Assembly: GCA_016291725.1 (NCBI GenBank)
Contig: JAEEYJ010000133.1
Location: 1-14,221 of the forward strand
Reading direction: 5' to 3'
DNA from: Solobacterium sp.
Lineage (GTDB): Bacteria; Bacillota_I; Bacilli_A; Erysipelotrichales; Erysipelotrichaceae
DNA: 14,221 nucleotides
The position numbers were made by a program, and so were the translations under genes. This document shows positions 1 to 7,382 of this stretch, piece by piece. Numbering within the stretch: the stretch's first letter is position 1; each line of letters begins with the position of its first letter. The notes beneath the pieces were generated by a model. It did no database searches. It was not told the origin of the DNA and was given only the letters and a program-made list of their open reading frames with translations.

Positions 1-1494
1 ATGCTGGCGCTGGGCTATACAAGGCTGCAGACAGCGCTGAAATACCTGGTGTACGCACTGAGCGCCGGGCTGATCGGTTCGCTTCTCGGCTCTGTTGCCG
101 GTCTTCTGAGCATTCCGGCCATTGTATACAATGCCTGGCGGATGATGTATATCCTGCCGCCGATGAAGATCTTCATTCCCTGGCGGCTCATCATTACGAC
201 AACCGTCATGTTCATAGCGGTCCTGCTGGGCATTACCTGGTACACCTGCATGAAGGATATGAAGGGCATGCCTGCGGAGCTGATGCGGCCGAAGGCACCG
301 AAGATCGGCAGGAACACACTGATTGCCCGGATTCCTGCTCTGTGGAACCGGATGTCCTTTACCTGGAAGGTAACGGTGCGCAACCTGGCCCGCTACAAGA
401 AACGGCTGATCATGACCGTGATCGGTGTAGCAGGATGCACGGCGCTGCTGCTGACAGGATTCGGTGTCAAATATTCCATCAACTCCATGGTGGATATCCA
501 GTTCGATGAACTGGTGCACTACAACGGCATTGCCCGTCTGAACAGTGATCTGAGCGTTTCCCAGGTGCGAAGCTACGCGGCTGAACTGGAGAGGGACGAA
601 GGGGTTTCCCGTGCTTTCGTAACGGCAGGGTATACCGCCATTGCGTCCAGACCGGGATACCCGGATGAAACCGTCATCACCCAGGTATTCTCCCAGGATG
701 ACGAGGTATCCGATGTCTATCTGCTGCGTACCAGAAGAGGGCATGTACCTCTTGTGCTCGATGATACCGGAATCATCATCAGTGAACGGATGGCAGAGAA
801 TCTGGATCTGTCCGTTGGAGATACTGTACGCTTTGAAGGAGCGAACGGCATGGTGCGCGATGTGCGGATCAGCGGGATCTGCGAGATGTATATCCAGCAC
901 TATGCCATCATGACGGAGAACTATTACCGGTCCGTATTCGGTACAGTGCCCAGGAAGGATACCATCCTGATCACACTCTCCAGCAAGGAAAGCAGCGACG
1001 CTGTACAGAGAAGGCTGACCCAGGATCCTGCGGTTGCCAGTATGGAGTTCAATACAGCAGTACTGGATAATTTCAAAAAGATGGTCGACTCCCTGGATAT
1101 GATCGTAGGCGTTCTGATCATCTCGTCCATGGCACTGGCCTTTGTGGTGCTGGGCAATCTGACGAACATCAATATATCGGAACGGCAGCGGGAGATCGCT
1201 ACGCTCAAGGTGCTCGGCTTCCGCCCGAGGGAGGTGGAAGAGTACATCTATAAAGAGAACAACATCCTGATCTTCCTGGGCTCCCTCGCCGGCATACCGA
1301 TGGGCAGAGTGATGCACAGATACATCATGGGGCAGGTAGAAATGGACTATATCATGTTCGGCAGAGCACTGGCGCCGCTGCATGTGCTGTATTCCATCCT
1401 GATGACCATCGCATTCGGCCTGCTGGTCAACCGGATGATGGCAGGCAAGCTGAGAAGGATCACAATGGTGGAATCCTTGAAGAGCGTTGAATAG
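1..1494 (+). CDS. FtsX-family ABC transporter permease, C-terminal part (5' end outside window)
   Basis: This is the C-terminal 497 residues of a large membrane permease of the FtsX/MacB type, which works with an ATP-binding partner, usually on peptides or lipoprotein-type substrates. The first residues (LALGYTRLQTALKYL) match the loop and helix that in this family follow the conserved KALGY motif of the first FtsX domain. The ATG at position 1 is therefore internal and the true start lies upstream. Hydrophobic segments fall at about residues 14-44, 57-83 and 132-155. An extracytoplasmic domain follows (about 157-360), then the second FtsX domain with helices near 365-387, 418-436 and 461-480. 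The motif SERQREIATLKVLGF (near 395-410) is the second copy of the REIxTLKxLG signature. It ends with TAG at 1492-1494, and I see no U-tailed terminator after it. The substrate cannot be told from the sequence; the ATPase is probably encoded upstream. Confidence 0.87.
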   Translation: MLALGYTRLQTALKYLVYALSAGLIGSLLGSVAGLLSIPAIVYNAWRMMYILPPMKIFIPWRLIITTTVMFIAVLLGITWYTCMKDMKGMPAELMRPKAPKIGRNTLIARIPALWNRMSFTWKVTVRNLARYKKRLIMTVIGVAGCTALLLTGFGVKYSINSMVDIQFDELVHYNGIARLNSDLSVSQVRSYAAELERDEGVSRAFVTAGYTAIASRPGYPDETVITQVFSQDDEVSDVYLLRTRRGHVPLVLDDTGIIISERMAENLDLSVGDTVRFEGANGMVRDVRISGICEMYIQHYAIMTENYYRSVFGTVPRKDTILITLSSKESSDAVQRRLTQDPAVASMEFNTAVLDNFKKMVDSLDMIVGVLIISSMALAFVVLGNLTNINISERQREIATLKVLGFRPREVEEYIYKENNILIFLGSLAGIPMGRVMHRYIMGQVEMDYIMFGRALAPLHVLYSILMTIAFGLLVNRMMAGKLRRITMVESLKSVE

Positions 1495-1497
1495 TAT

Positions 1498-1526
1498 TTG
1501 GTTTAACCGGGAACGTGTGGTAGAAT
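1498..1526 (+). promoter_or_regulatory. Promoter of pnp
   Basis: TTGGTT (1498-1503), a 17-base spacer and TAGAAT (1521-1526) preceded by TG-G form a sigma-A type promoter with an extended -10. Transcription would start near 1533, about 27 bases before the pnp ATG. The leader holds AAGGA (1548-1552), 7 bases from the start codon. An imperfect inverted repeat (1505-1512 with 1528-1535) brackets the -10 box. Confidence 0.6.
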
Positions 1527-1559
1527 ATCCTGGTTATATATACAAGTAAGGAAATTGAG

Positions 1560-3761
1560 ATGGAGAAGTTTAAGAAGAGTTGGAATTTCCATGGCCGTAC
1601 ACTCACTGTCGAGAACGGTGAGATCGCCAAACAGGCCGGAGGGGCTGTTCTGGTCCGCTACGAGGATACGGTCGTGCTGTCCACGGCGACAGCGAGTCAC
1701 GAAGCGAAGGATACAGATTTCTTTCCGCTGACGGTGCTTTACAATGAGAAGCTTTATGCAGTAGGCGAGATTCCGGGCAGTTTCCTGCGCCGGGAAGGAC
1801 GTCCGAGCGATCATGCGACACTGAGCGCGCGTCTGATCGACCGTCCGATCCGCCCGCTGTTCGCAGAAGGCTTCCGCAATGAGGTTCAGGTTGTCAACAC
1901 AGTGCTTTCCGTAGATCCGGACTGCAGCAGTGAAATGGCTGCGATGTTCGGCTCGTCGCTGGCAATCTGTGTTTCGGACATTCCGTTCAATGGACCGATT
2001 GCCGGTGTCAAGATCGGCAAGGTGGACGGTGAACTGGTCGTCAATCCGACCATTGAACAGGCAGAAAGAGCCACACTGGATCTGACCGTTGCCGGCACAA
2101 AGGCTGCCATCAACATGGTTGAAGCCGGCGCAAAGGAAGTCAGCGAAGAAGAAATGCTGGAAGCACTGGCCTTCGGTCATGAGTGCATCAAGGAGCTCTG
2201 TGCGATCCAGGAAGAGATCATTGCGGCATGTGCCAAGGAAAAGATGGAAGTCGTGCTGTACGAGATCGATCCGCGTGTTAAGGCATATGTGGATGAACAC
2301 GGCCGCCGTGATATAGAAGAAGCTGTATCGATCAAGGGCAAGCTGGAGCGCTACGGAAAGATTGACGAACTGACCGCGAAGATGGTTGAAGAAGTCGGTG
2401 AGAACGTTGCGTTTGAAGACGATACTGCAAAGGCGAAAGCCCTGAAGCAGACCAAGGAATACTGTGTGGAGATCGAGGCAGGGGAAGTACGCCGCCTGAT
2501 CTCGGAAGAGAAGATCCGTCCGGACGGAAGAGCGCTGGATGAACTGCGCGCACTGGACAGCCAGATCGATCTGCTGCCGCGTACGCATGGCTCAGCACTG
2601 TTCACCCGCGGTGAGACGCAGGTGCTGTCCGTGACGACACTGGGTACGCTGGATGATGCTCAGATCATTGATGATGTTACACCGATCAAGGAGAAGGTCT
2701 TCATGCACCAGTACAACTTCCCGCCGTTCTCGGTCGGTGAAACCGGCCGTATGGGATCCCCGGGAAGACGGGAGATCGGACACGGTGCGCTCGGTGAGAG
2801 AGCACTGCGCCAGGTACTGCCGACAACCGAAGAGTTCCCTTATACCATCCGTACGGTAGCGGAAGTACTGGAGTCCAATGGATCCAGTTCCCAGGCGAGC
2901 ATCTGCGCCGGTACCATGTCCCTGATGGCGGCAGGCGTACCGATCAAGGCGATGGTCGCCGGTGTGGCGATGGGTCTGATTACAACCGGAAACTCCTATT
3001 CCATCCTGACGGATATCCAGGGTATGGAAGACCACTACGGTGACATGGACTTCAAGGTCGCCGGTACACGGAACGGCATCACAGCACTGCAGATGGACAT
3101 CAAGGTTACCGGAATCACGCAGGAGATTCTGCGCGAAGCACTGGCACAGGCGCATAAGGGCAGAATGCAGATTCTGGACAATATGGAGACAGCCATCAGT
3201 GCACCGCGTGAGCATGTGTCCGAATATGCACCGAAGGTTGTACTCATGCACATTCCGGTCGACAAGATCAAGGATGTCATCGGCACCGGCGGAAAAGTGA
3301 TCAACCAGATCATTGCGGACTGTGACAATGTCAAGATCAATGTCGAGGAAGACGGCACTGTCGCAATCTACCACATGAATCAGGAAATGGTCGACAAAGC
3401 AAAGGGCATCATCGAGGAACTGACGCGGGTAGCGCATGTCGGTGAAGTGTTCGACGCTGTTGTCAGTGAAGTGCGTGATTCGTTCGCTTTCGTTACACTG
3501 TTCGCAGGCACGGATGCACTGCTGCATGTCAGCGAAGTATCCTGGGAGCGTACCGACAAGATCGCCAATGCGCTGCATGTAGGCGATGAAATCAAGGTCA
3601 AGGTCATCAACATTGATGAAGCGACCGGAAAAGTCAAGGTATCTGCCCGGGCATGCACGCCGAAGCCGGAAGGATATACAGAACCGAAGAAGGGTGGAAA
3701 CCGGAACCGCAGCGGCAAACCGGTTGACAAACGGGTATTCAAAAAGAAGGAGGAGGCGTAA
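1560..3761 (+). CDS. pnp: Polynucleotide phosphorylase (polyribonucleotide nucleotidyltransferase)
   Basis: This is a 3'-5' exoribonuclease that degrades RNA by phosphorolysis to nucleoside diphosphates. It forms a trimer and takes part in mRNA turnover and RNA quality control in the cytoplasm. The 733 residues have the full family architecture. The first RNase PH domain (from about 12) contains GSFLRREGRPSDHATLSARL and RPIRPLF. An all-alpha linker follows. The second RNase PH domain (from about 319, RPDGRALDELR) has GRMGSPGRREIGHGALGERAL and the catalytic-site region EDHYGDMDFKVAGT (near 490-500), whose aspartates correspond to the metal-binding pair of the E. coli enzyme. A KH domain (about 562-620) carries VIGTGGKVINQI, and an S1 domain (about 625-695) carries LLHVSEVSW. 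The tail is short and basic. The start is supported by AAGGA 7 bases upstream. No key residue appears to be missing. Confidence 0.98.
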   Translation: MEKFKKSWNFHGRTLTVENGEIAKQAGGAVLVRYEDTVVLSTATASHEAKDTDFFPLTVLYNEKLYAVGEIPGSFLRREGRPSDHATLSARLIDRPIRPLFAEGFRNEVQVVNTVLSVDPDCSSEMAAMFGSSLAICVSDIPFNGPIAGVKIGKVDGELVVNPTIEQAERATLDLTVAGTKAAINMVEAGAKEVSEEEMLEALAFGHECIKELCAIQEEIIAACAKEKMEVVLYEIDPRVKAYVDEHGRRDIEEAVSIKGKLERYGKIDELTAKMVEEVGENVAFEDDTAKAKALKQTKEYCVEIEAGEVRRLISEEKIRPDGRALDELRALDSQIDLLPRTHGSALFTRGETQVLSVTTLGTLDDAQIIDDVTPIKEKVFMHQYNFPPFSVGETGRMGSPGRREIGHGALGERALRQVLPTTEEFPYTIRTVAEVLESNGSSSQASICAGTMSLMAAGVPIKAMVAGVAMGLITTGNSYSILTDIQGMEDHYGDMDFKVAGTRNGITALQMDIKVTGITQEILREALAQAHKGRMQILDNMETAISAPREHVSEYAPKVVLMHIPVDKIKDVIGTGGKVINQIIADCDNVKINVEEDGTVAIYHMNQEMVDKAKGIIEELTRVAHVGEVFDAVVSEVRDSFAFVTLFAGTDALLHVSEVSWERTDKIANALHVGDEIKVKVINIDEATGKVKVSARACTPKPEGYTEPKKGGNRNRSGKPVDKRVFKKKEEA

Positions 3762-3774
3762 GCTTCCTCTTTTT
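3747..3774 (+). terminator. Terminator overlapping the pnp stop codon
   Basis: GAGGAGGC (3750-3757) pairs with GCTTCCTC (3762-3769), with one G-U pair, around the four-base loop GTAA, followed by TTTTT (3770-3774). Flanking A-U and G-U pairs can extend the stem. The loop contains the TAA stop of pnp, so the hairpin is built from the last pnp codons. The GNRA-type loop should make it stable. Only 11 bases separate the U-run from the trmB start. Confidence 0.8.
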
Positions 3775-3785
3775 GGGCAAACATT

Positions 3786-4433
3786 ATGAGAATGCGTAAA
3801 AAGAAATGGGCGGATCCCTATCTGGAGGAGCACAGTGATTATGCACTGATGGATCCGAAGGAACTGCGCGGTCATTGGCAGGAAGTGCTGGGTGCAGAGG
3901 AAATCCATGTAGAGATCGGAACCGGCAAGGGTGACTATATGAACACCATGGCGGCGATGTATCCGAGGACCGGCTGGATCGGCATCGAGAAGGACCGCAG
4001 CGCGGCTGCCGTGGCTGTACGCAAGGCAGTGGAAAACGGAACGGATCTGGACAGAAAACGGATGATTGTGGGGGATGCGGAACATCTCACGGAATGGTTT
4101 GCGGAGAAGGAAGCGGATGTCATTCATCTGAACTTTTCCGATCCCTGGCCGAAGACCCGCTACCATAAGAGAAGACTGTCCAGCGCCCGGTTCCTGGAGA
4201 TGTACCGCATGATCCTGAAGGATGATGGCTGCATCCGGATGAAGACGGACAATCAGGAACTGTTCGAGGATTCCGTACTGTATCTGCTGGAAAACGGATT
4301 CACGCTGAAGGAGTTTTCTGTGAACTACCGGCGCACACCGCATGAGGAGGACGCTGTAACGGAATATGAACAGCGTTTTCTGGAACAGGGCCTGCCGGTC
4401 TACCAACTGTGTGCTTATTCAAAAAAACAATGA
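3786..4433 (+). CDS. trmB: tRNA (guanine-N7-)-methyltransferase
   Basis: This enzyme uses S-adenosylmethionine to methylate N7 of G46 in the variable loop of tRNAs. The 215 residues match the family length. The SAM-binding motif EIGTGKG is at 43-49. The signature LNFSDPWPKTRYHKRR is at 115-130, with KTDN near 153 and TEYEQRF at 192-198. The N-terminus MRMRKKKWAD closely resembles the MRMRHKPWAD start of Bacillus TrmB, which supports ATG 3786. There is no convincing Shine-Dalgarno before it: the nearest purine-rich run (3749-3756) is about 29 bases away and locked in the pnp terminator stem. I find no clear promoter in the gap, so expression may depend on read-through from pnp. In Bacillus the orthologue (ytmQ) lies in the same broad neighbourhood as murC. 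Confidence 0.97.
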   Translation: MRMRKKKWADPYLEEHSDYALMDPKELRGHWQEVLGAEEIHVEIGTGKGDYMNTMAAMYPRTGWIGIEKDRSAAAVAVRKAVENGTDLDRKRMIVGDAEHLTEWFAEKEADVIHLNFSDPWPKTRYHKRRLSSARFLEMYRMILKDDGCIRMKTDNQELFEDSVLYLLENGFTLKEFSVNYRRTPHEEDAVTEYEQRFLEQGLPVYQLCAYSKKQ

Positions 4434-4439
4434 GTATGC

Positions 4440-4445
4440 TAATAT
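4440..4445 (+). promoter_or_regulatory. Possible extended -10 box just before the lipoprotein gene
   Basis: TG-C-TAATAT (4437-4445) looks like an extended -10 element, without a good -35. A start about 7 bases downstream would fall on or next to the ATG at 4452, giving a leaderless mRNA. TAATAT matches TATAAT at only 4 of 6 positions, so this is weak evidence. Confidence 0.25.
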
Positions 4446-4451
4446 AGACTC

Positions 4452-5141
4452 ATGAAAACCATGCGTATCGTGATCGGTATTCTGCTGGTACTGTGCACAG
4501 GGTGCACGGTGGTTTCATCGTCCCTGGAACAGCAGACGTACGCTGCACTGGAACAGACGGAAAAACAGCAGGCAGCCCGGCCGAACTACGATCACCTGTA
4601 CTATTCCTACTATCTGCAGCCGGGAATCGGCAGGATCTCCTCCGATGAAACAGGCAATGTGTTCAGCTTCAATGGAGTGAAATTCACGATGAACCTGAAT
4701 GTACGCGGCATCATCAACAGTGCGTACTATACGGGAGCGGCGCATGAAACCCTGTCCGGGAAGCAGCTGATGAAGCATGAAGGAAAGTACCGAGATGCGG
4801 ACAACATTGAGCATATATACGCGCTCTGCCTGTACCGTGCGGGCGAGCTGGTATACATAGACTATGAGGATGACCGCGTATGCATGGGTGCCTGTACGGA
4901 TGAAGGGCATGTGCCGGACATTGCCGCAGCGATGCTGGCAACCGCGATGAGCGTGCGGGTGGACCGTGTACTGGTGCTGGATGCATTTTCCCACAGGGAA
5001 ATGATCTCAAGCACCCGGAAAAAGCTGGATCTGTTCGAGCGCATTTCACCGGAGAGCGGTGTGATCGACGAACTGCTGGTGAACAGTGACGATCAGAATC
5101 CGGAACCGGAAAAGACACCGCAGGTACAGTTTGATGAATGA
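4452..5141 (+). CDS. Putative small lipoprotein of unknown function
   Basis: I do not recognise the family of this 229-residue protein. It opens with a short hydrophobic stretch (about 5-17) ending in LVLCTGC, so Cys18 is a plausible lipid attachment site. The residue at -3 is Cys rather than the usual Leu/Val, which makes the lipobox atypical. After the cleavage site come a Gln/Glu-rich stretch, then a tyrosine-rich segment (YDHLYYSYYLQP, 46-57) and a mixed alpha/beta region rich in VYIDYEDD-type strands. The C-terminal tail is polar (NPEPEKTPQVQF). It begins 18 bases after trmB, and no Shine-Dalgarno is visible before either ATG 4452 or the in-frame ATG at 4461. The signal-peptide start argues against a much later start codon. 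A role at the outer face of the membrane is inference from the leader alone. Confidence 0.62.
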   Translation: MKTMRIVIGILLVLCTGCTVVSSSLEQQTYAALEQTEKQQAARPNYDHLYYSYYLQPGIGRISSDETGNVFSFNGVKFTMNLNVRGIINSAYYTGAAHETLSGKQLMKHEGKYRDADNIEHIYALCLYRAGELVYIDYEDDRVCMGACTDEGHVPDIAAAMLATAMSVRVDRVLVLDAFSHREMISSTRKKLDLFERISPESGVIDELLVNSDDQNPEPEKTPQVQFDE

Positions 5142-5142
5142 C

Positions 5143-5171
5143 TTAACATGATAGTCTTTTCAATGTAAAAT
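5143..5171 (+). promoter_or_regulatory. Promoter of the disordered-protein/murC operon
   Basis: TTAACA (5143-5148), a 17-base spacer and TAAAAT (5166-5171) form a good sigma-A promoter. The -35 starts one base after the stop codon of the upstream gene. A second -10-like box, TAGAAT (5171-5176), overlaps the first. The start near 5178 would leave a short leader with a strong AAAGGGAGG (5185-5193) 7 bases before ATG 5201. Confidence 0.65.
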
Positions 5172-5200
5172 AGAATGGATGGAGAAAGGGAGGATGCATA

Positions 5201-5950
5201 ATGTTCAAGAAATTCCAGGATCTCTTTTTTGAAGAAGATGACGATGAAATTGAAGAGGAAGAAGAGGTAATCGAAGTACAGCCGAAACGCCGCAGGGAGA
5301 AGCCTGCGGAGGAAGCGCCTGCAGAGAAGCCGGCGATGAAGCGGATCGATGTCACAACGGAGATGCCCAAGGCGAAGCCTGCAGAAGTGCCGCCTGCACC
5401 TGTGTACAAGGAGCCGGAACCGGAGAAGAAGCCGGAGCCGGAAAAGAAGTCGGCGAGCCTGAACATCGATGATCTGACTGCCCGTCCTGCGCCTGCCTAT
5501 CAGGCACCGGTACGCCCGGGAAGAAAGCCGCAGAGCGCAAAGGCAGCGGATGCCAAAAACAACAAAAAGCCTTCCTATGAATTCCAGCCGGTTATCAGCC
5601 CGTATTTCGGTGTTGCGGAAAAGGATGTGGATTCCATGGCAACCAGTGCTGCACCGAGCACAAAGAAGGGCAAGGAAGAATACATGCCGCAGATCATTTC
5701 TCCGATGTACGGGATCAAGACAGAGGACCGTCCTTCCGTAATCCAGACGACAGTGGAGAAATCCAACCGTATGGAAGAGATGACACCGGCACCCAGAAAA
5801 GTGGAAGCGGAAGAACGCGTTCCGGATTTCTCACTGGATGATATTCTGAACCGCAGGGATGAAGAAGAACTCGTTCAGGCTTCATTGTTCGATGAACCGG
5901 ACGAAGTCGATACAACAACAGTATTCCGTACGGACAGGGAAGGTGAGTAA
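5201..5950 (+). CDS. Acidic/proline-rich, probably disordered protein with two SPxxG-type motifs, upstream of murC
   Basis: No enzyme fold is recognisable in this 249-residue protein. It begins with a short possible amphipathic helix (MFKKFQDLFF), followed by an acidic block (about 11-26). A long Lys/Glu/Pro/Ala-rich stretch includes an EPEPEKK-type direct repeat (71-83). Two related short motifs follow, FQPVISPYFGV (128-138) and MPQIISPMYGI (162-172). Near the C-terminus are VPDFSLDDILN (207-217) and SLFDEP (228-233). There is no signal peptide or membrane helix, so it is probably cytoplasmic. It has a strong Shine-Dalgarno and stops one base before the murC start, so the two are almost surely co-expressed. 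From memory, Bacillus SftA, which is encoded just before murC, has a similar short N-terminal helix plus acidic linker with an SPxYG-type motif. This could be a motor-less counterpart, but that is inference. Confidence 0.7.
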   Translation: MFKKFQDLFFEEDDDEIEEEEEVIEVQPKRRREKPAEEAPAEKPAMKRIDVTTEMPKAKPAEVPPAPVYKEPEPEKKPEPEKKSASLNIDDLTARPAPAYQAPVRPGRKPQSAKAADAKNNKKPSYEFQPVISPYFGVAEKDVDSMATSAAPSTKKGKEEYMPQIISPMYGIKTEDRPSVIQTTVEKSNRMEEMTPAPRKVEAEERVPDFSLDDILNRRDEEELVQASLFDEPDEVDTTTVFRTDREGE

Positions 5951-5951
5951 C

Positions 5952-7256
5952 ATGGAGAAGTATTTCTTTATCGGTATCAAAGGCACGGGAATGGCTGCGC
6001 TTGCCTGCATGCTGAAGGATCTCGGCTATGATGTGGAGGGCAGTGACCAGGACAAGCACTACTTTACGGAAGAAGGTCTGCATGCCCGCGGGATCAAGAT
6101 CCATGATTTTGATCCGGCGAACATCAAGGACAATATGAACGTTGTCATCGGCAATGCGTTCCTTGAGGATTTCCCGGAGGTCATCGCTGCCCGGAACAAT
6201 CCTACCTGCGTCTGTGCGCGCTACCATGAGTTTGTAGGAAAATTCCTTGAGCCGTATGCTCTGGTATCCGCGGCCGGAAGCCATGGCAAGACGACAACGA
6301 CAACCATGCTGTCGGAAATGCTGCAGGAAGCCGGTCCGACCGGCTGGCTGATCGGAGACGGTACCGGGCATATCGCTCCCGATACGAAGTACTTCGCACT
6401 GGAATCGGATGAGTTCCGCCGTCATTTCCTGGCTTATCATCCGGACTATGCTATCGTGACCAATGTAGACATTGACCACGTGGACTATTTCAAGGACAAG
6501 GCGGATTACCGCAGTGCCTACGAGCAGTTCTCCCGCAATGTCCGTAAGGCCATGGTCATCTACGGCGAGGATGAAGAAGCGCGTAAAATGGATATTGCCG
6601 TGCCGCACTACTGGTACGGACTGGAAGACAATGATGACATCCAGGCGGTCAATGTAGATGAGCGTCTGGACGGCATGAGCTTCGATGTACTGTTCAAAGG
6701 AGAAAGGTTCGGTCATTTCGACCTGCCGTTCATCGGCCACCATCTCCTGCTGAACGGTCTGGCAACCATCGGTGTCGGTATCCTGGAAGGAATGACACCG
6801 GAGCAGATCGAGAGGGGTCTGTCCCGCTTCAGAGGCGCAAAGCGCCGCTTCGTGGTAGAGAAGGACGGAGACAACATCTACATCGACGACTATGCGCATC
6901 ATCCTACAGAAGTCGGTGTAACGATTGCAGCTGCCCGCAAACGTTTCCCGGACAGGAAGCTGGTTGTCATCTTCAAGCCGCACAGAGCCTCCCGTGTCAA
7001 GTTCTTCGCGGATGACTTTGCGAAGCAGCTGGACGCTGCAGACAAGGTCTACCTGTGCGATTTCACCAGCATTGATGACAAGCAGGATGGTACGGATATC
7101 AATATCGACTATCTGCAGGAGAGAATCCCCCGGGCAGTCATTCTGCCGGAGGATGAAGAAGGCGCAAAGCTTCTGGCACAGGAAAAGCCGGCTGTCTTCC
7201 TGTTCATGTCCTCCAAGGACATCTACTGGCTGGCGGATATGCTGAAGAAAGCCTGA
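5952..7256 (+). CDS. murC: UDP-N-acetylmuramate--L-alanine ligase
   Basis: MurC adds L-alanine to UDP-N-acetylmuramic acid in an ATP-dependent reaction, the first peptide step of peptidoglycan precursor synthesis in the cytoplasm. The 434 residues show the three Mur-ligase domains. The N-terminal UDP-binding domain starts with YFFIGIKGTGMAAL (4-17). The central ATPase domain has the P-loop GSHGKTTTTTM (109-119), ESDEF (151-155) and NVDIDHVDYF (171-180). The C-terminal domain carries DDYAHHPTE (312-320) and FKPHRASR (341-348). The start at 5952 is chosen because it gives the canonical N-terminus and has AAGG 8 bases upstream. An in-frame ATG at 5859 would add residues encoded by the preceding gene in another frame. 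It sits one base after the upstream gene and is followed by a terminator. Confidence 0.98.
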   Translation: MEKYFFIGIKGTGMAALACMLKDLGYDVEGSDQDKHYFTEEGLHARGIKIHDFDPANIKDNMNVVIGNAFLEDFPEVIAARNNPTCVCARYHEFVGKFLEPYALVSAAGSHGKTTTTTMLSEMLQEAGPTGWLIGDGTGHIAPDTKYFALESDEFRRHFLAYHPDYAIVTNVDIDHVDYFKDKADYRSAYEQFSRNVRKAMVIYGEDEEARKMDIAVPHYWYGLEDNDDIQAVNVDERLDGMSFDVLFKGERFGHFDLPFIGHHLLLNGLATIGVGILEGMTPEQIERGLSRFRGAKRRFVVEKDGDNIYIDDYAHHPTEVGVTIAAARKRFPDRKLVVIFKPHRASRVKFFADDFAKQLDAADKVYLCDFTSIDDKQDGTDINIDYLQERIPRAVILPEDEEGAKLLAQEKPAVFLFMSSKDIYWLADMLKKA

Positions 7257-7276
7257 ACCGGAATAAGCATTATATG

Positions 7277-7305
7277 AGCGGAACCATGGTTCCGCTTTTT
7301 CTTTT
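7277..7305 (+). terminator. Terminator after murC
   Basis: A perfect 20-base palindrome, AGCGGAACC/ATGGTTCCGCT (7277-7296), is followed by TTTTTCTTTT. The stem and U-run are those of an intrinsic terminator on the + strand. There is no A-run on the upstream side, so it should work in one direction only. Confidence 0.88.
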
Positions 7306-7318
7306 CCCGGCTGTCTAT

Positions 7319-7347
7319 TTGCATCACAGACAGGAATATGCGATAAT
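7319..7347 (+). promoter_or_regulatory. Promoter of the CNNM/CorC pair
   Basis: TTGCAT (7319-7324), a 17-base spacer and GATAAT (7342-7347) preceded by TG-C form a sigma-A promoter with an extended -10. AAGGAG (7363-7368) lies in the leader, 14 bases before ATG 7383, which is a long spacing. An inverted repeat CTGTCT/AGACAG (7311-7316, 7328-7333) overlaps the -35 box. Confidence 0.6.
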
Positions 7348-7382
7348 CCTATACATATTGATAAGGAGCGTGATATTCCTGT

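Noticed and set aside
1503..2588. 361-codon open frame on the - strand opposite pnp
   Set aside because: It is fully antisense to conserved RNase PH domain coding sequence, with no domain and no start signals.
2592..4406. 604-codon open frame on the - strand opposite pnp and trmB
   Set aside because: It runs across two well-supported + strand genes, its translation is Cys/His/Arg/Leu-rich without any domain, and it has the look of a shadow produced by the codon bias of the real genes.
5859..5951. Upstream in-frame ATG giving murC a 31-residue N-terminal extension
   Set aside because: The extension lies inside the preceding gene and does not look like MurC. ATG 5952 gives the canonical N-terminus with a ribosome site.
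7277..7296. The 20-base perfect palindrome as a protein-binding operator
   Set aside because: It is followed directly by a U-run and lies just after a stop codon, so an intrinsic terminator explains it better.
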